In this document: positions 42,489 to 52,331 of the stretch, piece by piece
How positions within the stretch are numbered: position 1 is the stretch's first letter
Layout: every line of letters starts with the position of its first letter
Assembly (NCBI RefSeq): GCF_008698145.1
Contig: NZ_RZNZ01000006.1
Location: 124,001 to 188,000 of the forward strand
Origin: Bifidobacterium vespertilionis
GTDB lineage: Bacteria > Actinomycetota > Actinomycetes > Actinomycetales > Bifidobacteriaceae
DNA length: 64,000 nt
Reading direction: 5' to 3'
Made by a program: the position numbers and the translations under genes
The notes under the pieces: model-generated
The model's input: only the letters and a program-made list of their open reading frames with translations
Databases searched by the model: none
Told to the model about the DNA's origin: nothing

Positions 42489-43856
42489 TCAGAACTTGGT
42501 GAGCCCCGACCTGCGGATGTGATCCTCCCACGCATCGGGCCTGGGCAGGGTGACGAGCTCCTTCATCGTCACGGCCGGCAGCGCGGACGCGACGATGCAC
42601 AGCCCAAGTCCCAGGGCGGCGGGCATGTAGCCCCACCGCTGCATGATCACGCCGGACAGGAACGTGATCACCGGGGCGACGACCATCTGGATCATGCCCA
42701 TGCCGGCGAGCATGCGACCCATATGCTCCTGGCTGATCAGCAGCGCCTGAAACCCATTGAGCACCGCATTGCCCGCCGGGAACGCCAGCACGGAAACCGC
42801 CAGAAACGCCATGCGCACGGGAATCCACGGGGTCAGGGCCGCACCGAGCGCCCCGATCCCCATAAGCGCGTAGAACAGGATGGCGATCACGCCGCCACGC
42901 ACGCGCTCGATCACCGCCGAGGCGATCAGCGACCCGACAAGCACGCCCACCGACACCGACATGTTCATGAAGCCGGCCGACACCACGTGCGATGGATCGG
43001 AGCCGATCGACAGCACCGTGATCAGCAGGAACGAGTTGAAGCACGCGAACGCCAGCGCGCTCGACAGGATCAGGCGGCGCTCGAACCGTTCGCCCAGCAG
43101 CCAGCGGAACCCGGCAAGCATCCCACGCCAGTAATGCGGCGTGGACGATGCGGACTGCGACCGGGCGGCATCGGCTTCATCATCGGCAGGGGCGCGACCC
43201 TGCGCGTCGGTTTCGTCGCCGCGATGCCAGTACCGCGTGATCCGCAGCGACGCCACGGCCTCCAGCGCATTCAGCAGCGCGTTGGCGACGAACGGCACCC
43301 ACAGACCACCTCCGATCAGCACACCTCCAACCGGGGCGCCGACCATATCGAGGGCCGCATCACGTCCATTGTTCAGACTCTGTGCCTTCGGCAGCAGCTT
43401 GTCCGGCACGATGCCGCGCAGCATCGCGTTGCTCGTGCCGCCCAACAGTCCCGTGCGCACACCCAGACACACCGCCAGCACCACCAAAACCGGATAAGCC
43501 AGCAGACCGGCCCATCCCAAGGCCGCGCATGCGCCGAACAGGATGACTCCGATCAGGCCGAATGCGACCATCAGCTTCCTGCGATCGTACTTGTCCTGCA
43601 CCACGCCGCCCGGCAGCTTCAGCGCCGCGGACGCCATGCTCATGATCGAATCCAGCAGCGTCGCCCGAGCCGGCGACCCGGTCAGCGCCTGGGCGATCAG
43701 CGGCAATGCGAAATCCTGAATGCTCGTGGACAGCGACGTGCACGAATCCGCCACAAACCACTTGCCGTAATCGGTGCCCCGCCACAGTGAACCGGCGTCG
43801 TCTCCATCGTTCTTCACCGCGCTGTGACCTTCATTCTCCTTGGAGGCGTCACTCAT
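42489..43856 (-). CDS. MFS transporter
   Basis: A 455-residue major facilitator protein with about 12 helices and a hydrophilic ~40-residue N-terminus and a charged central loop (RGDETDAQGRAPADDEADAA). The A-motif-like loop GGVVQDKYDRRKLMVAFGLI lies between helices 2 and 3; helices such as AFACFNSFLLITVLSIGSD and SVSVGVLVGSLIASAVIERV follow. It resembles the MFS_3/enterobactin-exporter-like group of drug-type exporters. Substrate unknown. ATG 43856 has GGGAG about 12 bases upstream. Confidence 0.85.
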   Translation of the reverse strand: MSDASKENEGHSAVKNDGDDAGSLWRGTDYGKWFVADSCTSLSTSIQDFALPLIAQALTGSPARATLLDSIMSMASAALKLPGGVVQDKYDRRKLMVAFGLIGVILFGACAALGWAGLLAYPVLVVLAVCLGVRTGLLGGTSNAMLRGIVPDKLLPKAQSLNNGRDAALDMVGAPVGGVLIGGGLWVPFVANALLNALEAVASLRITRYWHRGDETDAQGRAPADDEADAARSQSASSTPHYWRGMLAGFRWLLGERFERRLILSSALAFACFNSFLLITVLSIGSDPSHVVSAGFMNMSVSVGVLVGSLIASAVIERVRGGVIAILFYALMGIGALGAALTPWIPVRMAFLAVSVLAFPAGNAVLNGFQALLISQEHMGRMLAGMGMIQMVVAPVITFLSGVIMQRWGYMPAALGLGLCIVASALPAVTMKELVTLPRPDAWEDHIRRSGLTKF

Positions 43857-43912
43857 ACGTCATCATCTCCCACTCCGCGTTATACCCCCCACACGACGCA
43901 GCTCAGGGGGCG

Positions 43913-44012
43913 GGCTCAAACTGGGCAGATCGGGACGATTGGGGGATATGGAGCGACGTGGGCCGTGACGTGGGCCGATCGTGCCGGGTCACGGACAAGT
44001 CACGGGTCACCG
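43913..44012. repeat. Single family A word and short family C cluster
   Basis: CAAACTGGGCAGATCGGG near 43917 is a lone reverse family A word; 43961-44012 holds four GTGAC/GTCAC words including GCCGGGTCACGG and CACGGGTCACCGG. Upstream of the MFS gene. Confidence 0.55.
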
Positions 44013-44046
44013 GATCTGGGAGCAGGCCCTTCCCGATCATCCCGAG

Positions 44047-44262
44047 CACGCCCCTCATCCTGAGAGGAGCGAAGGATCCTTGACTTTGTGTGCAAATTAA
44101 GGATCCTTCGACTCCGCTACGCTCGCTCAGGATGACGGAAGGGAACCTCGTCATCCTGAGCGAAGCCCGTCAGGGCGGAGTCGAAGGATCCTTGGCATTA
44201 CGCACAAAGCCATAGTGCAGAAGGCTAAGGATCCTTCGCTCCGCTCAGGATGACGGGAGGGG
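44047..44262. repeat. Family G repeat cluster, copy 2
   Basis: Three or four units with AAGGATCCTT core and CAGGATGAC / GTCATCCTGAG ends, in both orientations, so that adjacent units form inverted pairs. Spacers contain GCACAAAG- and GTGCA-like words shared with 51948-52218. Confidence 0.7.
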
Positions 44263-44316
44263 ACTGCATCTGACGGAGTAGGAAGGCCGCATCCACCCAG
44301 GACGACGGGCAAAGGC

Positions 44317-45606
44317 CTACACGCGCCCTGCGTTTCCGGGCTGCATGGTCATACCGGGGAACCGGGCCTGCATGAACGCGTCGCCGTAGTGGCGCTCGAA
44401 GAAGCGCGCGGCCGGGGAGTCCTGCGGCAGACCGATCGCGCGGGTGTACCAGCAATCGTACGCCATGAGGGTCATGAGCCCGTCCACGAACAGGAACGCG
44501 AACAGCACCAGAGTGGCGGAATACCGCCATTTCCAGGGGATTCTGTTGATGAGCCGCAGCAGGGGCGGCAGCGCGACCTTGATCCACAGGAGTCCCAGCA
44601 AGCCCCAGAACATCATGTACTTACCGCTGGTGCGTCCGCCGATGGACAGCCACTGGCCGGTGTAGTCCCACGAGACGATGCCGAACGCCACCTCCAGAAA
44701 CCAGCTGGAGCAGTATTCGAATGCGCCGCCGATCACCGCCGAGGCCAGATAGATGAGCACGGGGTTCATGCGGTACAGCCGATTGAGGCAGATGGTGAGG
44801 ATGCACGCGCCGAAGCCGTAGATGGGCGACAGCGGGCCGTAGAGCATGCCCGCGCGGTTCATCCACGTGCCGGTTTTGAGACCCACGTAGAAGAATTCGA
44901 TCACCCAGCCGGCCAAGCAACCCACGAAGAAGATCCAGATGATGTTGAAGAAGTCGAGCGCCGCATAGCCGCGCCCGCTCATGTCGCGGCCCACCATGCC
45001 ACGGGCGAGGGCCCGTTCGTATTCGTCCCGCTCGTCCATGAGCCGCAGGGTGAGCTGCAGCCGCCGCTCCTCGCGCAGGCCCGGATCGGCGGTCACGGAG
45101 ATCACCACCAGCAGCGCCTGCTGGGCCAGCGGGATGAGCAGCTGGGGGCCAAGACCCACCAGCGCAAGATCAAGCAGCCCGTTGAGGAAGGTCGGGACCA
45201 TGAGCGCATATGCCCACCGGGCCACGTGACGACGGCGGTTGGTGAGGATGAACACGCCGAAGATCACCAGTCCCACCGCGTTCGCGAAGGTCACGATCGC
45301 CTGCACGATGGCGAGGATGAACGTGAGCGATGCCGGTTCGATATCCGGCAGCCAATCCAGACCGACCTTGATGCCGACCAGCACGATCATCACAATCGTC
45401 AGCGCGAACAGCAGCACGGTGATCACGCCATCAATGAGCACGAGCACGCCGTAGACGCGCGCGAGCAGGGGCAGGCGCTGGGCGTCCAGATTATCGGAAG
45501 CGTTGTTGGACGGACCGGCGTGCGGATCGTCCGGAGCGTTGCCGGACGGGCCGCCGGACGTGCCGATCGCCGCGTCGGCTGGCGTGTTGGTCACCGCGTT
45601 GGTCAT
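44317..45606 (-). CDS. CmpB-type putative ABC transporter permease
   Basis: A 429-residue membrane protein. The C-terminal half carries the ABC_trans_CmpB (PF06541-like) signature: FFVGCLAGWVIEFFYVGLKT, GTWMNRAGMLYGPLSPIYGF GACILTI and the later helices EYCSSWFLEVAFGIVSWDYT GQWLSIGGRTS. The N-terminal half adds about four helices and a ~45-residue cytoplasmic leader rich in Asn/Pro/Gly. The family was named from a putative transporter but its function is not established. No ATPase gene adjoins it. Monocistronic, between two repeat clusters. Confidence 0.8.
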   Translation of the reverse strand: MTNAVTNTPADAAIGTSGGPSGNAPDDPHAGPSNNASDNLDAQRLPLLARVYGVLVLIDGVITVLLFALTIVMIVLVGIKVGLDWLPDIEPASLTFILAIVQAIVTFANAVGLVIFGVFILTNRRRHVARWAYALMVPTFLNGLLDLALVGLGPQLLIPLAQQALLVVISVTADPGLREERRLQLTLRLMDERDEYERALARGMVGRDMSGRGYAALDFFNIIWIFFVGCLAGWVIEFFYVGLKTGTWMNRAGMLYGPLSPIYGFGACILTICLNRLYRMNPVLIYLASAVIGGAFEYCSSWFLEVAFGIVSWDYTGQWLSIGGRTSGKYMMFWGLLGLLWIKVALPPLLRLINRIPWKWRYSATLVLFAFLFVDGLMTLMAYDCWYTRAIGLPQDSPAARFFERHYGDAFMQARFPGMTMQPGNAGRV

Positions 45607-45684
45607 GATTCCTCCCCTCGGACTCCAGCCATTCTATCGGGCACCGCATCCCTCAGCCGGCCCCCGAAGCCTGAGCCCGAAGCC

Positions 45685-46142
45685 AGAATGAGTAAATCGG
45701 ATGCGGAGCGACAAATCCAAGCAGCGAATCACCCCATCACACATCCAATCCGCTCACTTTGCGCACCTCCGCGATCAGAATGAGCAAATCCGATGGCCTA
45801 CAGCCGAAAAACCGCCGCAGGACAGCGAATCCGCTCATTCTGCTCCGAACCGGAATCAAAGTGAGCAGATCGAATGCGGAGCGACAAAAGCAGACAGCGA
45901 ATCACCCCCGCCAGGCATCCGATCCGCTCACTTTGCGAATTCACACGGCCAGAATGAGCAGATCCGATGGGTAACCACGAACCCGAGCAGCGAATCACCC
46001 CATCACACATCCAATCCGCTCACTTTGCGCACCTCCGCGATCAGAATGAGCAAATCCGATGGCATAGAACCCAAAATCGGCCGCAGAACATCCGATCTGC
46101 TCAATCTGCGATTCCGCGGACGCAGAATGAGCAAATCCGATG
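45685..46142. repeat. Family B inverted-repeat cluster, copy 2
   Basis: Ten or so words TGAGCAAATCCGATGG / CCGATCYGCTCAYTYTGC. Two centres, near 45807 and at 46073-46090 (AAAATCGGCCGCAGAACA), separate reverse words on the left from forward words on the right. The 70-bp segment around 45725-45800 is repeated almost exactly at 45983-46060. Confidence 0.8.
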
Positions 46143-46146
46143 GGTG

Positions 46147-46182
46147 GCACCCCGATGCACCCCGATGCACCCCGATGCAGCC
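46147..46182. repeat. Short 10-bp tandem repeat
   Basis: ACCCCGATGC repeated three times, then degenerate copies (AGCCCGGCGC, AACCCGACGC). Confidence 0.7.
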
Positions 46183-46292
46183 CGGCGCAACCCGACGCGC
46201 ACCCCACGCACCCACGCGCTCCGCCCCGCACCAAACCCCGCGCAACCAGACAATCCGCCCGATTCTGTCGCTTACCCCACAGCCGCCCGCAT

Positions 46293-46392
46293 GATACGCT
46301 ACACACGGCGTAGCGCTACGGATCACGTAGCGCCAAACTGTGCCCAACGGTACCAAACAGTGCCAAATGGCACCAAACAGCACGCCGGCATC
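46293..46392. promoter_or_regulatory. Palindromes and direct repeats upstream of the YhgE/Pip operon
   Basis: CGTAGCGCTACG (46309-46320) is a perfect 12-bp palindrome; CGTAGCG recurs at 46326 and TACGCT at 46294. Downstream, ACCAAACAGTGCC-like words occur three times and TGCCAAATGGCA is palindromic. Plausible operator region, possibly for the TetR protein encoded at 51352. Confidence 0.45.
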
Positions 46393-46421
46393 ATATCGGC
46401 TTTATCGCAAGGGGTTACGGC

Positions 46422-49058
46422 ATGTACAACGTGTGGCGGATCGTCAGACGCGATGTTCTGCGCATACTGAAGGTGCCCGTCTCATGGGTGATCGTCTTCG
46501 GTCTGATCGGCATCCCGGCGCTGTACGCGTGGGTGAACATCGTCGGCTTCTGGAACCCGTACAACAACACGCGGGCGATCACCGTGGCCGTGGCCAACGA
46601 GGACGAGGGCGCCACGAACGCGGTGATGGGCGAGCTGCATCTGGGCGACCAGATCGTCGATCAGCTCAAGGCCAACGACCAGCTCGGATGGACGTTCATG
46701 AACGAGACCGAGGCGATGCATGCGGTGCGCGCGGCGGACGCCTATGCGGCCATCGTGATCCCCAAAGACTTCAGCAGGAACATCAGCGACCTGGTCACCG
46801 GCGGCGGCGAACGCCCGCAGATCCAGTACTACGTCAACGAGAAGGCGAACGCGGTGGCCCCCAAGGTCACGGATGTGGGCGCGACCACGCTCGACCAGAC
46901 CATCAATTCCACTTTTGTCTCCACGGTGAGCCAGACGATCGCGGGGCTCGCCAACAATGCGATCACGCAGGCCGGCCAGACCGCGGACGAGGCGCAGCAG
47001 TCGATCGCCCAGGACACCGATCAGGCCCGCGAAAAGGTCACGGGACTCAGAACCAGCCTGGCCGAACTAAACGAGAAGCTGGGCAAGACGCCGGCCAAGA
47101 TCGAATCGGCCCGCCAGTCCATCGCCACGGCCGGGCAGGTGGCCAACGAGGCCGCGGACGCTCTGAACGGCGGATCCGATCTGATCGTCAACGCGCAGGG
47201 TTCGGTGGGCTCGTTCGCCGCCAACCTGGGCACCACGCTCGACCACGGCTCGCTGCTGCTCTCCCAGGCCTCCTCCGGGGCAAATCTGGGCGTCAATGCG
47301 ATCAGCGGCGGGCTGGTGGAGGCCCAGCACCACATCGGCTTCGCCATCACCACCGGGCAGGCGGTCACCAAGGCCAACAGCGAGCTATTGTCCCAGCTCG
47401 AGGCGCTGAACCGCCCGGAGCTGGCGGGGCTGATCGCCAAGCTCAAGACGGAGAACAGCCAGGCCGCCGGCACGCTCAACGATCTCAACACGCTCAACAA
47501 CGACGCGACCGCCGTGACCACGAATGTGTCCAACACCGCGAACGCGCTCAACACCGCCACGCAGACCACGCTGGCGGCCATGGGCGGCTCGCGCGACACC
47601 CTGTACGCCTCCGTGCTGCCGCAGCTGTCCGAGGGGCTGATCGGGCTGGCCGGCGCGGGCAGCGGGCTTTCGGCCACCATCTCCAGCCAGCAGTCGCTGA
47701 TCGCGCAGACCACCACTGTGCTCGACCAGCTCGACCGGACGATCGCCACCACGCGCGAGGCCTTGAAGACCACCGACGCCAATCTGGCCACGCTTCAGAG
47801 CCGTCTCGAAACCGTGTCCACCGACGTGAACGCGCTATCCGGATCCGCCATGCTCGAGCAGCTTTTCGGCCAGAACGGCACGCTGGACGTGGCGAAGATC
47901 GCCGACTTCATGCTCTCCCCCACCGTGCTGGACACCCAGACGCTGTTCCCGCTCAACTCGTACGGCAGCGGCATGGCCCCGCTGTTCACCGACCTGTCCA
48001 TGTGGGTGGGCGCATTCGCGCTGGTGGTGATCATCAAGCTGGAGGTGGACGACGAGGGGCTTGAGGACCTGCATCTGACGGCCACGCAGCGCTATATGGG
48101 CCGATGGCTGCTGCTCATGCCCATGGCCGTGGCGCAGGCGCTGCTGGTGACCGCGGGCGATCTGATCCTGGGCGTGCAGGCCGTGAGCGCGCCGATGTTC
48201 ATGCTCACCGGCGTGATCTCGTCATTCACGTACCTGAGCCTGATCTACGCGCTGGCCACCACGTTCCAGCACGTGGGCAAGGGCCTGTGCGTGCTGCTGG
48301 TGATCGTGCAGATCCCGGGCGCGTCGGGCCTGTACCCGATCGAGATGATGCCCGATTTCTTCCGCCGGGCGTACCCGCTGTTCCCGTTCACGTATTCGAT
48401 CGACGCGATGCGCGAGACGATCGGCGGCTTCTACGACGGCGCCTGGCTGCGCCACGTTGCCGCGCTCATGGTGTTCGTGGCACTGTCCTTCGTGCTGGGA
48501 ATCGCGGTCCGGCCGTATCTGGGCAACCTCAACCGACTGTTCGCCCGGCAGATCGAGGAGAGCGACATCATCGTGGGCGAGACGTTCCACACGCCCAGCC
48601 ACGAGTACAAGCTCTCGCAGGCGATCGAGGCGCTGGCCTCGCACGACGCCTACCGCGCGGCGATCGAGGCGAGGGTGGCCCGGTTCGCGGCCCTCTATCC
48701 CAAGCTCAAGCGCGGCGCGCTGGTGGCCGGCATCGCGGTGCCCGCCGTGTTCGCCGTGGTGTTCGGCATCAACACCGAATGGAAGCTCGCCGCACTGGCC
48801 AGCTGGATCATCTGGCTGCTGCTGATCATGGGCTTCCTGGTGGCCGTGGAGACCACCCGCGACCGCCTTGAGCGGCAGATGCGCCTGGGCACGCTGAGCG
48901 ACGAGGCGATCCGCGAGCTCATCTACGCGAACGAGCGGGAGCGTCACGCGGCGAAGACGGCCAAACTCGCCCGAATGGCGGCGAAGGCCTCACGGGCGGC
49001 GGGGGCGCGGAAGACGGGAACACGGACGAGGAACGGCAAGGGAGGCCACGCGGCATGA
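46422..49058 (+). CDS. YhgE/Pip-family membrane protein 1
   Basis: An 878-residue YhgE/Pip-domain protein. First helix ILKVPVSWVIVFGLIGIPALYAWV, then the extracytoplasmic Pip N-domain (NPYNNTRAITVAVANEDEGA; YAAIVIPKDFSRNI) and a long alpha-helical/coil region rich in Ala, Thr and Gln (about 180-470). The C-terminal half is an ABC-2-like permease: SMWVGAFALVVIIKLEVDDE, LLLMPMAVAQALLVTAGDLI and about four more helices, then a cytoplasmic part with two extra helices near 770-815 and a basic tail. Homologues act as phage receptor (Pip) or in ESX/type VII-type export. It overlaps the next gene by four bases. Confidence 0.87.
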   Translation: MYNVWRIVRRDVLRILKVPVSWVIVFGLIGIPALYAWVNIVGFWNPYNNTRAITVAVANEDEGATNAVMGELHLGDQIVDQLKANDQLGWTFMNETEAMHAVRAADAYAAIVIPKDFSRNISDLVTGGGERPQIQYYVNEKANAVAPKVTDVGATTLDQTINSTFVSTVSQTIAGLANNAITQAGQTADEAQQSIAQDTDQAREKVTGLRTSLAELNEKLGKTPAKIESARQSIATAGQVANEAADALNGGSDLIVNAQGSVGSFAANLGTTLDHGSLLLSQASSGANLGVNAISGGLVEAQHHIGFAITTGQAVTKANSELLSQLEALNRPELAGLIAKLKTENSQAAGTLNDLNTLNNDATAVTTNVSNTANALNTATQTTLAAMGGSRDTLYASVLPQLSEGLIGLAGAGSGLSATISSQQSLIAQTTTVLDQLDRTIATTREALKTTDANLATLQSRLETVSTDVNALSGSAMLEQLFGQNGTLDVAKIADFMLSPTVLDTQTLFPLNSYGSGMAPLFTDLSMWVGAFALVVIIKLEVDDEGLEDLHLTATQRYMGRWLLLMPMAVAQALLVTAGDLILGVQAVSAPMFMLTGVISSFTYLSLIYALATTFQHVGKGLCVLLVIVQIPGASGLYPIEMMPDFFRRAYPLFPFTYSIDAMRETIGGFYDGAWLRHVAALMVFVALSFVLGIAVRPYLGNLNRLFARQIEESDIIVGETFHTPSHEYKLSQAIEALASHDAYRAAIEARVARFAALYPKLKRGALVAGIAVPAVFAVVFGINTEWKLAALASWIIWLLLIMGFLVAVETTRDRLERQMRLGTLSDEAIRELIYANERERHAAKTAKLARMAAKASRAAGARKTGTRTRNGKGGHAA

Positions 49059-51241
49059 GCAAAGTGTTGAAGCTCTTCGCGAGCGATGTGCGGCGCATGA
49101 CCAGCAACATCGTCTCGATCATCGTGCTGATAGGACTGACGGCCATCCCCTCGATCTTCACGTGGTTCAACGTGGCGGCCAGCTGGGACCCGTTCTCCGC
49201 CACCGGCAACCTCAAATTCGCCGTGGCCAGCGAGGACGAGGGCTATGCGAGCGATCTCATGCCCATGAAGGTCACCGTGGGCGACACGGTGCTGAACGCC
49301 CTGAGGGCCAACAGCCAGCTCGACTGGGTCTTCACCACGCCCGACCAGGCGATCGACGGCACCAAGTCGGGCGAATACTATGCGGCCGTGGTGATCCCCA
49401 AGGACTTCAGCCGCAACATGATGACGTTCTTCACCGACGACGCCCAGCACGCCACGATCACCTACTACTCCAACGACAAGAAGAACGCGCTGGCCCCCAA
49501 GGTGACCGGCCAGGGCGCCGACCAGGTGTCCGCGCAGGTCAACCAGATCTTCGCGCAGACGATCGGCAACGTGGCGCTGAGCCTCGCGCAGGGGCTCGTC
49601 AACCAGCTCGGCCAGCCGGAGGCGCAGTCCAGGCTCACCGCGTTCAACAACAACGTCTCCTCGATCGCGGACGACGTGGACGGTCTGGTCGCCACGCTGG
49701 ACGCCTACGACGGCATGCTGGACGCCTCGTCCACGCTGATGGCCAGCTCCTCGTCGCTGCTCGCGCAGGCCTCCTCCGCGGCCTCCGGGGCGCAGAGCGA
49801 CGTGGACGCGGCCAAATCGTCCGCCACGGACATCGCCGGGGCGGTCAAGGACGGATCGGGCACGGTTGCGGCCGCCCTCGAGGCGAGCGCGCAGAGCTTC
49901 GGCGCGGTGGGCGCAAGCATCGACCAGCTGTACGATTCGGCCGGCAAACAGGCCGGGGATACGGCCACGGCGATCCGCAACCAGGCCACCAACGTGGATG
50001 CGCAGATCGCCGAATATCAGGCCCTGCGCGATTCGTTCGCCGCGCTGATCGACAGGATGCCCGCCGACGCGCAAGCCCTCGCGCGGCCGCTGCTGGACCG
50101 CTTCGACACGACGATCGAACGGCTCAAAACCCTGCGTGACGGGCTGAATCTGGCCGCGAGCGCGATCGACGCCGGCCGCGCGGATGCCGATCAAGGCCGC
50201 CAGAACGTGAAGGATCTGGCCGCGCAGGCCAAGCAGAGCGTGTCCGATTTGAGCACCGGCTATGCGAATGATCTCAAGCCGCAGCTCGACCAGCTCGCCT
50301 CCACGGTGTCCGGCGCGGCCGCGAAGCTCGCCGGCACATCGGGCGATCTCGACGCGGCCATCGCGGACCTGACCAGCACCGCCGATTCCGCGTCCGCCAA
50401 GCTCGCGGACATCCGCACCGGCCTGACCGATGCCAAGACCAAGCTGACCGACGCGTCCGCCAAGCTGCGCGACTTCTCCGGCAAGCTCGGCGCCGCGCTC
50501 AACGGCGGGGACATGGAGCAGGTCAAGGAGCTGCTGGCCGACACCAGCCCGGAGGACTTCGCCGCCGAACTCGCCGCGCCCGTGACGCTCAACCGCAACG
50601 CGGTGTTCCCGGTGGCGAACTTCGGCTCGTCGATGGCCCCGTTCTATTCGGTGCTCTCCCTGTGGGTGGGCGCGCTGCTCATGGCCGTCACGCTCAAGCC
50701 CACGGTCTCGCGCAAGGTGCGCGAGGAGTGCGGGGACCCGTCGAACGCGCAGATGTATCTGGGCCACTACGGCATCTTCGGCCTGATCTCGCTCATGCAG
50801 AGCACGTTCCTCAACGGCGGCAGCCTGCTGTTCATGCATGTGCAGGCCGTGCACCCGTTCGCGTACATGTTGAGCGGCTGGGTGACCTCGCTGGTGTTCA
50901 GCTTCTTCGTGTACACCATGCTCGCCGCGTTCGGCAACGTGGGCAAGGCGATCGGCGTGATCATGCTAGTGATCCAGGTCTCCGGCGCGAACGGCGCCTT
51001 CCCGCTGCAGGTGCTGCCGCCGATGTTCCGGCTCGCAAGCCCGTTCCTGCCGGCCACGCACGCCATCCGGGCGTTCCGCGCCTCGATCGCCGGCATCTTC
51101 GAGAACGACCTGTGGCATTCGCTGGGCGCGCTGCTACTGTTCGTGCCGCCGCTGCTGCTGCTCGGCCTGGTGCTGCGCAAGCCGCTGATCCGGTTCAACA
51201 CATGGTACGTGGAGAAGGTCGAGACGACCAAGATCCTGTGA
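49055..51241 (+). CDS. YhgE/Pip-family membrane protein 2
   Basis: A 728-residue paralogue of the preceding protein: first helix NIVSIIVLIGLTAIPSIFTW, Pip domain NLKFAVASEDEGYASDLMPM and YYAAVVIPKDFSRNMMTFFT, a long helical region (about 170-500, Ala/Asp/Lys/Ser-rich), then five or six C-terminal helices including LSLWVGALLMAVTLKPTV and LLFVPPLLLLGLVLRKPLIR. It lacks the extra C-terminal cytoplasmic part of protein 1. ATGA overlap with the upstream gene. The pair could form a heterodimeric exporter; this is suggested by their coupling only. Confidence 0.87.
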   Translation: MSKVLKLFASDVRRMTSNIVSIIVLIGLTAIPSIFTWFNVAASWDPFSATGNLKFAVASEDEGYASDLMPMKVTVGDTVLNALRANSQLDWVFTTPDQAIDGTKSGEYYAAVVIPKDFSRNMMTFFTDDAQHATITYYSNDKKNALAPKVTGQGADQVSAQVNQIFAQTIGNVALSLAQGLVNQLGQPEAQSRLTAFNNNVSSIADDVDGLVATLDAYDGMLDASSTLMASSSSLLAQASSAASGAQSDVDAAKSSATDIAGAVKDGSGTVAAALEASAQSFGAVGASIDQLYDSAGKQAGDTATAIRNQATNVDAQIAEYQALRDSFAALIDRMPADAQALARPLLDRFDTTIERLKTLRDGLNLAASAIDAGRADADQGRQNVKDLAAQAKQSVSDLSTGYANDLKPQLDQLASTVSGAAAKLAGTSGDLDAAIADLTSTADSASAKLADIRTGLTDAKTKLTDASAKLRDFSGKLGAALNGGDMEQVKELLADTSPEDFAAELAAPVTLNRNAVFPVANFGSSMAPFYSVLSLWVGALLMAVTLKPTVSRKVREECGDPSNAQMYLGHYGIFGLISLMQSTFLNGGSLLFMHVQAVHPFAYMLSGWVTSLVFSFFVYTMLAAFGNVGKAIGVIMLVIQVSGANGAFPLQVLPPMFRLASPFLPATHAIRAFRASIAGIFENDLWHSLGALLLFVPPLLLLGLVLRKPLIRFNTWYVEKVETTKIL

Positions 51242-51274
51242 TCGCGCATGCGGTCTTCGGGATCGAAGTCCAGC

Positions 51275-51332
51275 GGGACATTCCGCGGAACTTCCCGTGG
51301 GAGTTCTCGCGGACAATCCGCGGATATTCCGC
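51275..51332. promoter_or_regulatory. Palindromes upstream of the TetR gene
   Basis: ATTCCGCGGAAC and AATCCGCGGATATTCC share CCGCGG, and GAACTTCCCGTGGGAGTTC between them is an imperfect 19-bp palindrome. Possible autoregulatory operator or intergenic terminator. Confidence 0.4.
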
Positions 51333-51351
51333 AAACAAGGAGGGGGAGAAT

Positions 51352-51930
51352 ATGACGGCCGCAATCGCACGGCCCCGCGGGGCCAGGACCCGCGAGGCGA
51401 CGGACCGCAAGATCATGCGGGCCGCCATGCAGATCGCGCTGCAGCGGGGCATCGCCGCGATCACGATCGAGGAGGTGGCCCGGCGATCCGGCGTGGCCAA
51501 GACGACCATCTACCGCCGGTACGCCAACACGAACGATCTGCTGCGCGGACTGAGGAATCTGGGCGTGCCGGACGATGCCGAGCTGGAGGTCATGGAACCC
51601 ACGCGCGGCAATCTGGAGCGGCTGCTGCAGGGCGTGGTGGAGCGGTTCCGCGCGGGGATCGGCGTCAAGACCGTGGGGATGGTGCTCGCCTCCGACGACG
51701 AGTTCTTCCATCATGTGGTGGACGCGGTGGTCCGGCCCGAGGAGCGGCGGTGCATGGTGTTCATCCAGCATGGCATCGACGCCGGGGTGTTCCGATCGGA
51801 CGCGGATGGCCGGTTCCTGTTCGGCACGGCGATCGGCTCGATGGTGGCCTGCGAGGCGTTGCGCGGCGCGGTGGACGATGATTGGCCGGCGCGTATGGCG
51901 GAGCTGATCTGGCCCGCCATCGCGGCGTAG
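51352..51930 (+). CDS. TetR-family regulator of the YhgE/Pip operon
   Basis: A 192-residue TetR protein. HTH region: RKIMRAAMQIALQRGIAAIT, then IEEVARRSGVAKTTIYRRYA NTNDLLRGL. The C-domain (TetR_C-like, about 80-190) begins after EPTRGNLERLLQGVVERF. ATG 51352 follows AAGGAGGGGGAGAA, an excellent site. It lies 111 bases after the second YhgE gene in the same direction; the gap contains repeated CCGCGG and a GAACTTCCCGTGGGAGTTC inverted repeat that may be its own operator. Likely regulates the transport pair. Confidence 0.9.
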   Translation: MTAAIARPRGARTREATDRKIMRAAMQIALQRGIAAITIEEVARRSGVAKTTIYRRYANTNDLLRGLRNLGVPDDAELEVMEPTRGNLERLLQGVVERFRAGIGVKTVGMVLASDDEFFHHVVDAVVRPEERRCMVFIQHGIDAGVFRSDADGRFLFGTAIGSMVACEALRGAVDDDWPARMAELIWPAIAA

Positions 51931-51947
51931 GTCAGCCGGCTGCCGTC

Positions 51948-52218
51948 ATCCTGAGTCATCCCGTCATCCTGAGCGGAGCGAAGCGGAGTCGAAGGATCCT
52001 TCGTCATTTCGCACAAAGTCAAGTGCGGTAATTTTGTGCGAAAGTTTAAGGATCCTTCGCTCCGCTCAGGATGACCAAAGAGGACTGCACTCCGCTCAGG
52101 ATGACGAAAAGCGAATTCCCCGTCATCCTGAGCGAAGCCCGTCAGGGCGTAGCCGAAGGATCCTTAACTGTCTGCACTATTGACTTAGTGCGGAATGGTG
52201 AAGGATCCTTCGACTGCG
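51948..52218. repeat. Family G repeat cluster, copy 3
   Basis: Five units in alternating orientation with CATCCTGAGCGGAGCGAAG, AAGGATCCTT and CAGGATGAC words; spacers share GTGCGGTAATTTTGTGCG-like and GACTTAGTGCGGAA-like sequence with the 44-kb cluster. Non-coding; fills the 500-base gap after the TetR gene. Confidence 0.7.
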
Positions 52219-52331
52219 CGCTAACGGTGTCCGGCTGCGCCGGACCGTCGCCGCCTTTGCGGCGGCTCGACCGCAACTGCGGACGGCCTACGGCCGCAGC
52301 ATTATTTGCTCACTGTCGTTCGCCCTCGCCT

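Noticed and set aside
45685..46142. Possible CRISPR array
   Set aside because: Repeats alternate in orientation, vary in sequence and have irregular, partly repeated spacers; no cas genes are in the window.
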